Source: Astropecten irregularis (lineage: Eukaryota > Echinodermata > Asteroidea > Paxillosida > Astropectinidae). Taken from it: a DNA stretch of 64,000 nt. The DNA lies in assembly GCA_963971285.1 (NCBI GenBank), contig OZ020260.1, forward strand, positions 14,480,798 through 14,544,797, given 5' to 3'. Numbering within the stretch: the stretch's first letter is position 1; each line of letters starts with the position of its first letter. Positions 20,441-34,100 of the stretch are shown piece after piece. The translations under genes were made by a program, and so were the position numbers. The notes under the pieces were generated by a model. That model did not search any database. It saw only the letters and a program-made list of their open reading frames with translations, and had not been told where the DNA came from.

Positions 20441-21065
20441 TGCCCCAAATTGTCACTTACCTTCGACAAGTTGCACATCTTAATCTACACTAAATCCATT
20501 CACTTACATCTTGAATCAAAAATTCCACTTGTGAAACACAAAAGGACAAAATAAACTTTCAGGACAAAACTATTTTCATTTTTAAAATCAGTGAGATCCC
20601 TTTTATTTGTGTTTAACCAAACTTGAGGTATGGATTATGGCAAAAGCTACATTCAATAAATCTGTTGCCAAAATACAACCCTCATACATTTACATTTAGC
20701 ATCCATACCTATAATTTCGGAGGTGTTTGGAGACTTCAAGTTCAGTATCAACACCAACATATACACATTTCTGTTCACAAGATATAACCATACTGTAAGT
20801 CCCCTGTCCTTAACTTCAAGGTTAAAAACACTGGCATCAATTTACAATGATGTGCATCTTATCTGTTTGTTTAACTCCTTACACTAATAACATGCACACA
20901 AGTTTGGTGTGAAAATTGCATCCTTAATTACACTCAATCAGAAATGTCTAATGAAATGTGGAATATGGTGAGGACTTAGTTCCAATTACTCGAAAGAACA
21001 GAGACCGTCAACAAACCAGTCTGAATTGATGACAGTTATCCGTGAAAATGTCGAATCTGGATTAG

Positions 21066-21209
21066 ATTTCACCAAACACTAAGATTACCATTAAGATGGT
21101 TTGTCTACCTCCATGGTATCACCATAGTGATTTGTATTGTGACATCATTGCTTAGCAATTAGGATTAATTTATGCTTAAGATCAATCTTAGTGCTTAGTG
21201 AAATCAGCC
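21066..21209. repeat. GATTTCAC(A/C)AAACACTAAGATT MITE, copy 1
   Basis: Inverted ends GATTTCACCAAACACTAAGA and TCTTAGTGCTTAGTGAAATC; centre CACCATAGTGATTTG. Homologues at 42374-42510 and 63448-63588. Confidence 0.85.
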
Positions 21210-21956
21210 CAGACACCCTGCCTTTTCTACAACCCAACCTACATTCACAGTTACCCCATATCTACCCCTGTTATCTGACGTTGTTTGTGCACCTGAAACT
21301 GCTGTGGTTAGAATCCACCTGATTCACATAAGGACATATATATTACACACACTAATCAATTATCATCTGGAGAACAGGTCCAGATTTTATGACTCTGCTT
21401 AGCACGAGAGTTTCCTGCTTACTAGTGACCATCAATCCTGTATGGCTGTAAGCTTGGAAAGATATCAAGTAAGCACGTAACTTCAGAATCTGGTTGGAAT
21501 CTGGCATTTAAGCAAGTGCAGGTTAACATTCCTTGCTTAAAATTATAAATACTTGCCAATGATGTTTCCAACTTGAAGAGTTTGAACTTGATTTCTTACT
21601 CAGTGTAAGCAGTTCCATAAAACAGGACGTCTCTCAGATGTAACCCCCACCCCTCCCCATTGTAATAATCCTTCCAAAAATAATATTAATACCATAAAGA
21701 TATTTACAATTTTTTTCCTGTACATACATATAAAATAGGAGCCAAAATCACAGCACTTGCACTAAAAAAGAGAAAAAAATTCACAATCACATAATCACAC
21801 CGTTTGATTTTTTTTTTTTTAACAATTTCAGTCAACATGGTCAATATACATGTAGGAGGTATATATACAAGTGTAGAAACTTGGTTTTAGGTGTTTTTTA
21901 ATAATCCCTTTTTCGGTCAATAGTCTTTACTTTTGAATACATTCAATTCTTAGGAC

Positions 21957-22331
21957 TTAAAGGGAGGGTACAGAATTGGTAAGACAAAATACACTTCATG
22001 ATCACAGATTCACATAAAACTTACACAGTATAATGGTGATGATAGGAGAAAACATCCCATGAAATGTTTTTGTCTGAAATGCCATATTTGTTGAAAAATA
22101 AAGGAAACTATTTTCCGATTGGAATAAATCGCTTAGAAGCGTTTTATTCATTCGTTGAAATGTGTACAGTTCTCTGTACGCGGGTTTTCACTATTTTCTC
22201 GAGACCCAGATGGCTGATTGATCTCAAACTTCAACAGGTCTGTCAGTTAAGGTATACGATGGATTACATATTGTGTTTTCACTGTCAACAATGGTTTTGT
22301 TGCAAAAACCAGTTCAGTACCATCCCTTTAA
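21957..22331. repeat. TTAA-flanked MITE, copy 2
   Basis: About 375 bp with TTAA at both ends. It shares TTTTCACTATTTTCTCGAGA and GATGGCTGATTGATCTCAAA with the copies at 489-838 and 39917-40271. Confidence 0.85.
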
Positions 22332-24352
22332 CCATACTGAGTCTGACGATGACTGGCTTGATATATACATGGTTTAACTCTTTCAATCTGCTGTCTTCCT
22401 AACTTCCTTCCTTAATCTGTCAGATTTATACAACATATTATAGGATTATCATGAGATTATCCCACAATATCCCAAAATCCATCTTGTCTGGCTTCCAGTT
22501 CCCACAACTTCCTACTAAATTTTGTTGCAATAATCATTTTTAACCCCAAATACTGACTTCTGTCAACTTCCAAAAGAAAAAGTTCATTTTTCAACTTATT
22601 TCCTTAATTCATTTGGGAGCAAATCAAATATGTAGGTATTAAATCACAAGTGTATAATTAATGTTTCTAAAGTTTCAACTTGTGACTCAGGTGGAACAAA
22701 AATCAATTAATCAATGAATAAATTAAAATCTCAGCCTTATGACACAACTAAAACTAAGTATGACCTATAGTCATGTGATATGTTATGTTACCATGGTTAT
22801 GAGTGCTCAAAAATTGGTTCAGTGGACAGAATTTGAGTGATTTGTTTTTCAACTCCAAATTCCTAAATCTTGTTTTTCTGTGTAGGTGTTGCAACTTTGA
22901 TATTGTTAAAGCAAATCTTTCTGCTATAATTGTTGTTGAAAATTTCTTTCAGTGAAGCAGGGGTGATCAAATGTTCTCATTTGTAATGTTTCACTCCACA
23001 AATAGATTGAGCGACAGACAAATATTGAACTATGTTAAACTTAGAAGACTTAGAAGCGTGACTAAAAATAAAGATTGTTCTTCATTATCTATCTTCTTGA
23101 AGTCATAAATGTACACGGTTTGCATAGATCATCTAAAGATATCATCTATCTCAACTGTTGATGCTATGTCTACGGTGACTTTGACTGGTTTTTGATCCAG
23201 GATTCATAGTGAAATAACAGCGGAATCGGGTATTTTGGCCCTTTTACTCATATTCAAGGTGATATGTGGAATTCAATGACACTAAACTATTCTAAGTCCA
23301 GAACCAACCCAAATCCTATGACCTCAGATGGAAAAAGGTTTGTTTGGACCAGACATTATAAACCTAATATGAACAGAGTACAAAGTAGCCCAGCCCGACC
23401 GAAGACCATAAAAAAATGCATCATAGGGAGGCCGTACAATGCTGGGCTTTGGTAGTTTCAGGAATGTTCCTGGGCAGAATAAGGAATTTAATCTTTTGAG
23501 AGTTCTTGAGAACACCCATTTTACCCTACACATTAAATAAAACCAATAAAAACATGGTTAAAACTTACAATCATTTAAGTAAGATGAGTAAAAGAAAAAA
23601 GAAACGTTTTTGTCTCAATAACTGCTGTAGATAAATAAAACCTTGGAAGAGTTTTTGAATGAATTAAGTTTTTCAAGGACTACTACACAGGTGCATATGG
23701 TTCCTATATTTATGGTGAATACTTCTATTTTAAAAAACAAATGATTTCATTTAATCCTATATAAACCATTAAAATGAACCTACCAATGTCACTTCTTCCA
23801 ATTCTTAGGAACTTAACTATCATACAAAAGTTGAAAGTGTACAAAATAAGTTAAAACTTTGTAAATTTGAGAGCTGACACGATGCCACTCAAAAACACAA
23901 AGGAAACTTCACTTTAACATGGAAAAGGTTTCAAAATGACATGGTTATATCTACAAAAAAGAAAATGCTGTTGGGCCTGGAAATTTCAAAGCCTGGACCA
24001 TGTCCTGGCGATCCCACATGGTCTTCTTCCTTGGACATTTTTGATGCCCAAACCCTAGATGAAGATTTCGGCATTTACACAGTAAATATTGACCATGTCC
24101 CTTTCCAGGACTGCTTTTCTGGCTTCATATTCACAGAAAACTGCAGCATGGAAGGCAAACCAAGAATGACAGTCATAGAATACCTTTAGAAGTCGTCTTC
24201 AGAAAAAAAAATACTGAAAAGACAAAGGAATCAGTAAAAAAAAGGCAGGGTATGCCAGCTGTAACATTGACTTTTTAACCCCAAAAATTATTCTTTGCCA
24301 CAGAAATTCCAGCCCCAATGTTGACACAGATCCCTATCAAAGAACGGAATAT

Positions 24353-24413
24353 AGCCTTTGAGAAAGATCCTGCTAGAATTGAAACACGTCAGGCCCTCCT
24401 AACTTTATAAAGC
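24353..24413 (+). repeat. Dispersed 'GCCTTTGAGAAAGATCCTGC' repeat arm
   Basis: GCCTTTGAGAAAGATCCTGC, then TAGAATTGAAACACGTCAGG and CCCTCCTAACTTT. Just downstream of the GPSM2 transcript end. Confidence 0.8.
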
Positions 24414-24510
24414 ATTTGTTAAAAAATCCAGTGTGCATTTGGAGAGGCACTCTTCTCTTCCCAGCGTTTTAGTCAGAAGAGATCCACCCACCTCTATCAT
24501 ATTCCTTGTC

Positions 24511-24516
24511 TTTATT
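24511..24516 (-). terminator. GPSM2: Candidate GPSM2 polyadenylation signal AATAAA
   Basis: TTTATT on the + strand is AATAAA on the transcribed strand, 443 nt after the GPSM2 stop codon. It is the first canonical hexamer in the 3' flank. Use is inferred. Confidence 0.5.
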
Positions 24517-24650
24517 ATATACACATACAGATATAATACATCCTTGTGTCAATGAGTAATATACAAAGCCACTTCATGATGACGTGGACATTGCAAGAGC
24601 ATTGACGCGTGAAGGTTGTGCTGTTACACAATGATGCGTGTGAACGATAC

Positions 24651-24805
24651 ACACAAATAGTGCCCTCTCGTGATGCATTCAGGAGAACACACCTGTTCTC
24701 TCAAACACACGAGGGCGCCCTGCTATTTAGCAACAAATAGCGCCCTCTTGTGATGCATTTAGAGAACACACCTGTCCTCTCTCTATCACACATTGGGTCG
24801 CCCTG
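24651..24805. repeat. Two-copy tandem repeat in the GPSM2 3' UTR
   Basis: ACAAATAG(T/C)GCCCTCT(C/T)GTGATGCATT, followed by GAGAACACACCTGT, occurs at about 24651 and again at about 24731. The first unit also contains the inverted sequence GAGGGCGCCCTGCTAT, so it can fold. Related GAGGGCGCTATT pieces occur near 37222 and 51762. Confidence 0.8.
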
Positions 24806-24958
24806 TTAAGCAGACAACAGCCACTCCGGACTTCTTCCATGTGAAGGTGGTGCGTTGAGAGAAAAACAAAAACTTGCAGCAGACAGACCACATAAATTGC
24901 GTCTATAGTCCCTGCTTGGTGTGTGTGTGATGGGGGCAACATCACGACTGGCCCCGCC

Positions 24959-25114
24959 CTACTTCGGTGGATCTTTAGGGCCTTTCTCCGCCCGCTGTGC
25001 GTCCATCCGTTTAGACTGGACCCTCTGGATCAAGGCAAAGAAGTCTTCGTCCGGGACAGTGGGTGCGGGTTGCAAGACCGGCGGCTCGCTCCGCTGGTCG
25101 TTGATCCTTGAACC
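24959..25114 (-). CDS. GPSM2: GPSM2 exon N (rest of GoLoco 3, GoLoco 4, stop)
   Basis: Encodes GSRINDQR, then TVPDEDFFALIQRVQSKRMD and AQRAEKGPKDPPK; TAG at 24961-24959. GoLoco 4 has Ala where most copies have Asp or Glu before QR. Confidence 0.94.
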   Translation of the reverse strand, partial: GSRINDQRSEPPVLQPAPTVPDEDFFALIQRVQSKRMDAQRAEKGPKDPPK

Positions 25115-28100
25115 CTGTTTTTACAAACACACAAAAAGAAGGCCAAAATTGTAAAAGCTCAGCACATTTCACGATGAATATTCAAAAATGAAGCAATGCA
25201 TCAAATATTATCATTATTATTACATTGTAGTATGATACTGGATTCAAATTAACCTGCTGACCAAAGCTAGCTTGGTGGTCTAGTGGTATGACATCTGCAC
25301 TAGTAAGCAGGAGGGCATGGGTTCCAATCCCACCTGAATCAGTGAGTAATTTTTTTTCAAGTGAACTCAATACACCGAGTATGCAGTGTCTTGTGTAAGG
25401 CAAGCCCAATTTGCATAATTCATGAGCCATTATGCAGCCGCAGGTTGACTTATACAAAAATAAATTGAGTTTTGTGAAAATGACATGCAGCTACATACAG
25501 CACATCACCCATATTACACTCAACAGAACCATTATTCATTCACAGGGCCTACATCAGAATGGTTAAAATATGTACAATTTCTCCAGACAAATGAATCTGA
25601 AAGAATATTTGAATCATATCATTTACATGTATCAGACGTGTGAGTCGCCCATAAAAATCGTAATTATGTACGATACTTGAATTCAAAATATGTACATGTA
25701 TAGTGAGAATTTGTAGCCTCTTTCTTAGGATAAATTTACTTCAGTTTATTTCTGTAACAACCATATCAAATTCAATTTAATGCATGGCTGCCTTCAATTT
25801 TGCTTATCAAATTGAAATTTTAAATGACATAATTTCAAATTGTCTGCATTAGTTATTTACAATCACCTGCACCAACCAGCATAATGACAGTGTGTTTCCT
25901 ACCCGTATTAAAACAAACAGCTTCATATTTTTCCAATTAAAAACCTTATAATTGCAAATTTATTAATTACCATTTCATTTTATGGTGTAGGTACTTCAAA
26001 TGCACGCATCGCCTTTCCAGATTTGATTGGAATATTTGAAAAAAACTTATGTATGGGTTAGGGTTGTATGCATTACGAATCAACTTTAGGGATTTGGCCG
26101 CTTCGTGGCAAAAACCAACAAGTAAACAAAATAATAAAAAACTCAGGGCTGTGATTGTACTGGCACAAAGAATTCTGAAAACATGGTAAAAAATCCTGAA
26201 AATCACATATCTCCTATACTTTTGTGCTGGAAAAGTGACAAAAAAATTCCTGAAATCAGGGTTCTTCCCGACAAATCACGCCCCTGCTAACTGGGAATAA
26301 TTCTGGAAAAATAAAATCATACGTTTAAAGGGCATGTACAATATTGGTGAAGGTGACAGAGCAGCTGCATGCTGCTCATAATTTGATTTGTCATGGAATA
26401 AAAACAAACCTGTGAAATCTTCAGCTCAATTGATCATTGGAAACAGTAGAAAACAACGAAAAACCGTTGTTTTGTTACACAAAATTGTGTGGGAATAGCT
26501 GTCTCATTTTTTATCTTGCCAAGATAAAAAATGTTTTGGTGTTTTGTTTTACTCTTTTCAGGATAAATACAGCATTTCAGGCAGAATAATTTCCATAGTA
26601 TGTCTCAACCATTACCGTCTTTAAATTATACCATGTAAGTTATTCGTAAATCTGTGAAGATTCAGTTTTGGTTTGTTACCAATATTGTATGCCCTTTAAT
26701 AAGCAGTTAAAAAAACTGTTTCTGTGAAACATAAACACACTTATACAACCAAATGTATCTCCATTTAGTTGTTATTCAATCGAGATTAATCCCTCCTTTG
26801 TTTTTTTTGGAAGAGAAAGAGGATTTATTTTGAACTGTGCTAATGACGCCTTGACTGAATGCCATGCTTTACAAATACATTCATACAAAATCAATCCAAA
26901 GTTACAAATCCGTTCAAATGGGAGCAATTCATCCAAAATATTTGATTCCGTTTTATAGTGATTTTACCCTCCATTAGGCACAATTTTCTATTAAGGGGGA
27001 GGGGGGCGGTTTCAGAAACAAGAAATCTTTAAAAGCCCACTCAATCATTTCCATTTCTTCCAGTGTAATAATCTTTGATTCATTTCCTTTGCCCGTATTG
27101 AATTTCCTCAAGGAACCAGATCGGCGGAAATGAAACATAAATTGGGCGGTGAGAAACAACAACCATTGGAGCAATAGGAGTCTTGTTTCTGGGTAAATAT
27201 CTTCAAGGGAAGATGGTCATAATTGATTGCTGGGGTTTGGGAAGTCATTTATCTATTTTTTTTTTTTTTTTTTTGCATATGAAGGCCTCAGATGCAAAAT
27301 GAATATTCACGAAGCATTGATAGTGTCACACCAATTTTGCATATATGCAAATCTGGATGCAAATATTTGCCAATAAGAATGACCTCATCTAGCATCTCAT
27401 TACCATAGGAAGAAAATTAAATTGCAAATTGATTGGTTGTTTTTATGTAAATGAGTTATCTTACCTGGCATCTCATCAGCATATCAAAGAAGTCGTCATC
27501 GGGTACTCCCTGGCCGCCCTTGTGAAGGAGCTGGCCTAGAACGCCCTCGTTAGTCGTCTTGAGGCCGGGGAGGTTACAAATGCTGGAACGTTGCTCGTTC
27601 AGACGGCTTCTCTGGAAACTGGCAATCTGGTTCATAAGCTCCTCTTTCATGGGATAATCTGGATTAAAGGAGATAAAGCAAAGAGATTAGGAGGAGTTAG
27701 GCCTATCAGATGAAAGTCAATCTGTGTTTCTGCCTGGTCCAACTGCCTTGCCGAAGACTTATCTAAACCCCTGTCCAAAACAAGTCCAGTGTGGACAGGG
27801 CTTAACTGTCATCAGCAGCTGATTTCATATGAAGAAATCGAATTCAACAGTGACTTCATCGACGCAACATGGAGGCAACAAACCGATCAGAACTACATGT
27901 AGAGCAACAGCATCTTACAGAGACATGTAGGGAAACAGCTCCTCACAGTCTCTCACTGATGCACTGAACAAACTATCCCTGTGCTGCAATGCTCATAGAG
28001 AGTCCTATAGCATAATGTCCAACACACACACACCTACATACACACCTAGTTCTGAAGCTCCATAATGGCAAGCAGTACAGCTGATGTAAATCAAATCTCA

Positions 28101-31100
28101 CCTTCCCTTCCCCACAACGATGCGAACAGAGAACTGCTTATTCCGCACATTGAATTCAATTCCATTTAAATTCAATTGAATGTCACTCTTTAAAATTACC
28201 TTGCTCCGTGCGAATTCACCGGACGCTGCAATATACACAAAATCCAGGCATATTTTGCCGACTGATTCCCATACGAATCTACAGAAGGAACCAGAACTCC
28301 CTTCACTGGCAATATCTCATTTTATATACATGTAGACTACTCTGACGACTGACGAACGGTTCGGCAAAGGCCGAAACTGAAGTATTTGTAAAAAAGCTAC
28401 GTCAATGGTTTGAAAAGCCCCAGGAGTGGGGGCGGAGACAGAGGGGATGATAGTGGGAAAGACATCCCAAAATAACTGTTGTCTATTCTTGAAGTAGGGA
28501 TAAATGCAGATTTCTCTACTGACGAGACACTTCAAGGAACAGGAGGGAAAATAAAAATCAAGCTATAAATTCTTCAGCGCGGCCCACGCCGCTGGGCCAG
28601 GTCTTTGCCCCGATGTTTAATTTTACAATCAGTCTCGGAGTGTTTACCTACTTCTGCTGTTGGATTTTTAGTCCCCCCTCTCTTCAAACCAACGCTGACG
28701 GTATAATCTTGCTGAATGTCAGGAAAGACGTACGATTTGCCCCCTGATGGCTGGCTTGCTTGCGCCAATGGTACAAAATAGTAAGATCCGGTATATATAC
28801 GTAGACGGTAGACTACATGTCGGTGTGAGTCTCATGGTCTAGATACAAACTCTTATATGAGGTGGCTGTGCAGGTGTTCCCTTCCACCCACGATAAAAAA
28901 TTATGTTTCTAAGAAAATGCTCTCGGCCAAACATGAAAAATAAAAAATTAATCTCTGACAAATAAAGAAACAGCCAAACAAAAGAAAAACAGACATATAA
29001 ACAAAAATATCCCAAGTTGGAAACGAAGAGACATACAAACAAACAATCAGCGCACAAACAACTACCCAAATACACAACGTTCTCAACGTTTTGCCTTTGA
29101 GAAAGATCCTGTTAAGATCGAAACGCGTCAGGCCCTCCTAACTTTAAGCATTAAATACACAACGTGACAGACTACAATAAACAAACAACCAAACAGTCTG
29201 CCAAACTAGCTGGACAAACAAACAAGCAAGCTGAACAAACAATCAGACAGACTAACAAACACAACAACAGACAAACACCCAGAGTAACAGACAAAAAACA
29301 AAAAAACAAAAAAACTATGATGCACAAAGAGATTTCATTTCAAATATCAAAATGTGAAAGGTACATTCATGAATCCATTATCAAAAGTACAAGTGAATGG
29401 AACATGTTTAAGCCAGTGCAACATTGCAGCCAGCAATAATCATACATCATCTTAATAGCCCAATGGCCCACATACATATCATTGGAAATAATCAAAAATG
29501 CAATCCGGCGCAATTGAACAAGGAACAGCGCATGACGTTACGTAGTCTACGATGATTGCCAGGTTATTTACGTATACACAATAGATATGAGCAATTGGTT
29601 TGGCTGTCGTGGGTTGTCACCCCTCCCCACCCAGGGGGGACGTAGAGGCACAGACTACTCATTGGTACCATAATACGTCATCTTGCAATGTCCTACGATG
29701 TAGGCTCAAATGCTCTCCTATGCACCTGCACAAACCACACCCGAGGCAGAGCCCGACCAGCACAGCTAGTGCTACAATTTAATTGCATGCACGCATGCAT
29801 GCGCGTATATACACACGCATGAACGAGTCTGGATTCATTGCCTTGCAAATGTGTCTCATGTTGTAGAATAATGAGCTGGACCCAGGGAGAAAGGAACAAA
29901 CCTTTCCTCGGGTTCAAAGCTGTTAATCAAAACCTGGTTCAATAATGGAAACGAGGTTTTGAAAGCAATCTTCACAGGAACTTTATTTATTCATTTATTT
30001 GCTTGGGGTTAGGAGGGCCTGATGTTTCAGGTCATTATTGTGGCTGATGAGCAGTTTGTAGCAATACTCGTATTGATTATCTATTTATTTATTTATTATT
30101 TTCTTCTTTTTCTCCCCCCCCCCCCCCCAAAAAAAAAAAAATTATCTTGTCCTGCCATTACAGAATGAATTTTCTCGCTCTGTCCTTTTTCCTAAAAAAA
30201 AACCCTTATTCTCCAACTTCAACCCTCTTCCCACTAAATGTGCTTAAGCATGAAAAGTCTTCCTTGATCAAACAGGATTACCAACCAAATTTTCATGTGA
30301 TGTTAACTGCTTTTGACTTGTATTTGGCCATTGTTTGCTGAGCATAACATTCACAAGGAGTTGTTGCTGGCTGGCATAATATGGCAAGGTGTCATTGGAC
30401 TGATTGAAGGAATGACCCACGTTTACACCAAGACAAGTTCAAGTCTTCAGTACTGCGTTAAGATAAATCAGACACAAGAAAGCACAAATAGCATCCAGTT
30501 CATATTGGAAACGAAGTGACCACAGTTATAGAATTTCATCGCTAATTGTCTCTCTCATTTGTTTTGGAATGAAATTAGCCCAGTGGAAGAAAACAAAAAT
30601 TGTGGGTCAAGGAAAAATTTGTGACTGAACCGGGAAAATGGGCCACGGTAACAAATTTTTGCATAGCACTGGCCGCAAGTGCTGTGAACATAAGCATATG
30701 GTGGATGCTGAATTACATCAACGAGATGTTACTTAAGGGAACGTATCGTAGTTAGTTACTCCTATAACTAAGACATTGATTGGCTGATAATTCACTCCGC
30801 TGTTTGACGGACGCGAGGTTGCAGAGGTTCATTCTTTAAAGCTACAATGTATGTATTTCATTAACAATATCAATAATCACTGTGTACGAAGAGTGCATGT
30901 AGGTCGATGCTTATCGTAATTAATGATTAATTAATCAATCGTCGTCGTGGTTACAGGCTCATGAGAGACTTGATGGCTCGCTTAGTGTTGCTACTGGGTT
31001 TCACCTAACGGATTACCCAAATAATCGACTCCATCCAACGGCTACTTGTGCAAAGTCTAAGGCTGCATCCCAATCTGTTGTCTAGAGCTAGGTCTAGGTC

Positions 31101-34100
31101 TTCGCTCCATTGGAAATACACAGAGACACCAAGACAATAGACTTAGCCGTAGCTCTGGAAGCCTGTTTCAGACATGGCATAAGACTCTAAGTATGAAGGC
31201 AAATGGCAAATCTTAAAGGAAATTAGGAATACTTCTGCTAAAAAAGAGGAATCACAGAGCAAACTACATAGGAATACATGTGTGTACATTTCCAAGCCAA
31301 CAATCGGAAACTGTTGCCAAGAGCTTGTAAAAAGTGAAAAAAAAATTACCAAAAAAAGAGGAATGATTCCTCCCAAATAGGAATGGTGGACAGCTATGGA
31401 GTCTTAACTCGTCAGGCAGGAGTTACACTGTATGTGATGAATCGGGTACAAACAGATTAATGTTTATAATGTCAAACTTATAATTGGCTAAGATGATTGA
31501 AGTTTGGAACGTTTCAACATATCACACTTTGTGTAATTACTAAAACACTGTCAGAATGATCTCACACAGACATGACAGAGGTCTAAATTCTACACGCTGA
31601 GGCTGAATAATCAAATAAGACAAGACAAATGGCGTATCTCATGTATCCAGGGACCCTACTACAGTTTCTATGCTCCCTCAATGCGATCCACATTACACAG
31701 CATTGCTCAATGAACACCCTGGATAAAAGCATGCTACCCTTATTGGAATAAATAAAAAATGTCTGACGGAACGACGACAAACCCAAGGTGATGGTGAAGA
31801 TGCATTTAATTCCTATTCAAGCTAATTACTTATAAAATAACCTTCCGGTTGATGTTTCTTTCTCTGCTCTAGCTGGCAGGAAATTTAATTGACTGTTTTA
31901 GCGGCACAATAAAATTGCCTCCAGATAGAACAAACAGCGTACAATTTAATAAATGACTGTACATACATGTAATTTACCCTGCCGTGTCGCAGCACACAAC
32001 AGACAGATGTACATGTAATAAATAAACAATTTAATTCACTGCATGGCAGAATACAAGAAATTAAATCTACGCATACAGAGGGCATGTAGAGCACTCCCGC
32101 TCTGAAACTAGCCTAACACTTTTCCAATTTCAATTCAAGTTCAGCCTTTGAGAAAGATCCTGCTAGGATCGAAACACATCAGGCCCTCCTAACTCCAAGC
32201 ACCTTTCCAATCGGTTCAAAATTAATACATGTACGTATAACACCTATGAAGAAAATGATACTGCGCCTTATCGATAAAAAATTGATGTAAAAGCTGAAAA
32301 CCATCACCACAAAAAAATCAATCGATGAAAATAAAGTCAAATAAATACGGATACAAAACAATCATGTAAGTACATGGACTGTCAAACAAACAGAATTAAT
32401 TACAGTGATCTTCCTTACCAGAGCTTCTGACTCACAATTTGCCACCCAAACCAGAAAAATAAACTGAAGAGGAAAAAAGCCTGAGCACTACAAATTCCCT
32501 GTGATGCCGTCAGCTAACTGCAGATGCACGCTACACATAAATTCCACTCGTCTCGTTAACTCAATTCAGGGAGTCGTAGAAAAAAGTGCTCTGTCAATGG
32601 TCGCATCGTAAAAAATGCAGCTGACAATTTCTGCTGGTATGCCTATCCTTCAACAGAATGAATCGTGGATGCAGCTCAGGCTCAGGGCTCGGCGGTGATG
32701 TACACGTGTATAACGCTCGACTCACGGTTAATCCTCTAAATACGGATTGTTTTTCAGCACGGACCGGCGGCGATCTTCATTATGAGTCAAGTCTGATTGC
32801 CCTTTTGCCCCGGTGATATTCAGGACGTCAGCGATACATGGCTCCTTGCTTCTCCGCTTTCAAACAGCCAGCTGGAGATGTGAGTGGAAGCTCAATGCCT
32901 GACCGGAGACTTGCCACTTGAATTTTCAGCGGGCTAGGTATTAGGCCTAAGGTGATGAAAGGACACAAAACTCATCGTGGCCGGAGAAAATTTGTTTTCA
33001 AAAGACTGAAAGAAAGGAAGGAAACAATTTAAAAATAAAAATGGAGGACACTAGCCAACCTTGAGAACAAAAGCAAAAGAAGGACATACATACACATTTA
33101 CCTGGTTCACTCCACTATCTCGAGTCCAAATAAATATACCAGCAGCAATAAGAACAGACTGAAATTCTTTCAGTGAAAAAAAGAAGAAGAAAATCAATGA
33201 CGGCCACGTTGATGACAGTACTTCTGAAGAAGACTCCCTCGTAGATCGATCATCAACTCTCTACCACATGGACTTGACCAAGTCCCTCTCTAAGGAACAG
33301 TCATAGAATCAGTTTACATACAATGTATGGGCAAGATGTATGAGGTTAGCCTGTCAGTGAGAATGATGCCGACGGCACTCACAAGGAGATCCTCTCCATT
33401 TTTTTTATCTTCTCCCAAGGTGAGGCGTTCACTGAAAAGTTCACCTGTGATGAAGAGGCCCTATTTTCCTTGAGTTGTCTATGCTACTAGAACTGCTTCC
33501 CTATCAAAATAATAATTCCTTCGTTGTGCGACCGCATCCAGCCCGGTTATTATCTTCATTCCTTCACCCCTTTCCCCTGACATTCAAGTTGGCTGGCTGG
33601 TTTGCCTTAAGGTACAAGAGTCCGTGCCAAATCTCGGCATCGTGACTGACAACGGGCCGGGCCAGGAGTGAAAATGAAAATTGAAATGCGGGGAATATCT
33701 TCACAGAAGGGGGTCAACATTGTCCAGCATAAATTCTTCCATTTCAGAACGGAAAAAATTATTGAATTATTGAACTTGGTCTCGAATCTCATTTGAGTGG
33801 ACATGTAGAGGGTTAGGAAACCCAGCCACAATGTGAAATGGACAGACGGTGACGAAATGAAAATTGGCAAATGACGTCAATCCGGGTGCAATTGCCCCAC
33901 AGGGATTACACTATAGTCCACAGCATTCTCTATGGAACTATTTTGTCAATATCTCCCATTGACAATAAAAGAAACTGGCAGATCTAATCTTTGCAAAGAT
34001 TTCAACCCTCGTTCTTCTCTCTCTTATTTTTTTTGTTTCTTATAATTTATCTTTTTTTACATTACAAATAGGCCACTAAAATTAATCATCAGTATGGCAG

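Larger units (their letters stand above)
20126..24510. other. Intergenic region between KYAT3 and GPSM2
   Basis: AT-rich DNA with no recognisable gene. It holds a tRNA-like SINE fragment (20330-20440), a GATTTCACCAAACAC MITE (21066-21209), a TTAA-flanked MITE (21957-22331) and a hairpin repeat arm (24353-24413). Open frames here are short and lack any conserved signature. Confidence 0.6.

Noticed and set aside
25268-25338. Possible tRNA gene
   Set aside because: The A and B boxes are present but the acceptor stem does not pair, and a SINE-like body follows.
29164-29439. 91-codon Asn/Gln/Lys/Thr-rich open frame
   Set aside because: It derives from an ACAA-rich low-complexity tract; no splice or homology support.
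33872-33879. CRE-like TGACGTCA as an enhancer or promoter
   Set aside because: A single 8-bp match in a 10-kb intron, with no other promoter-like context.
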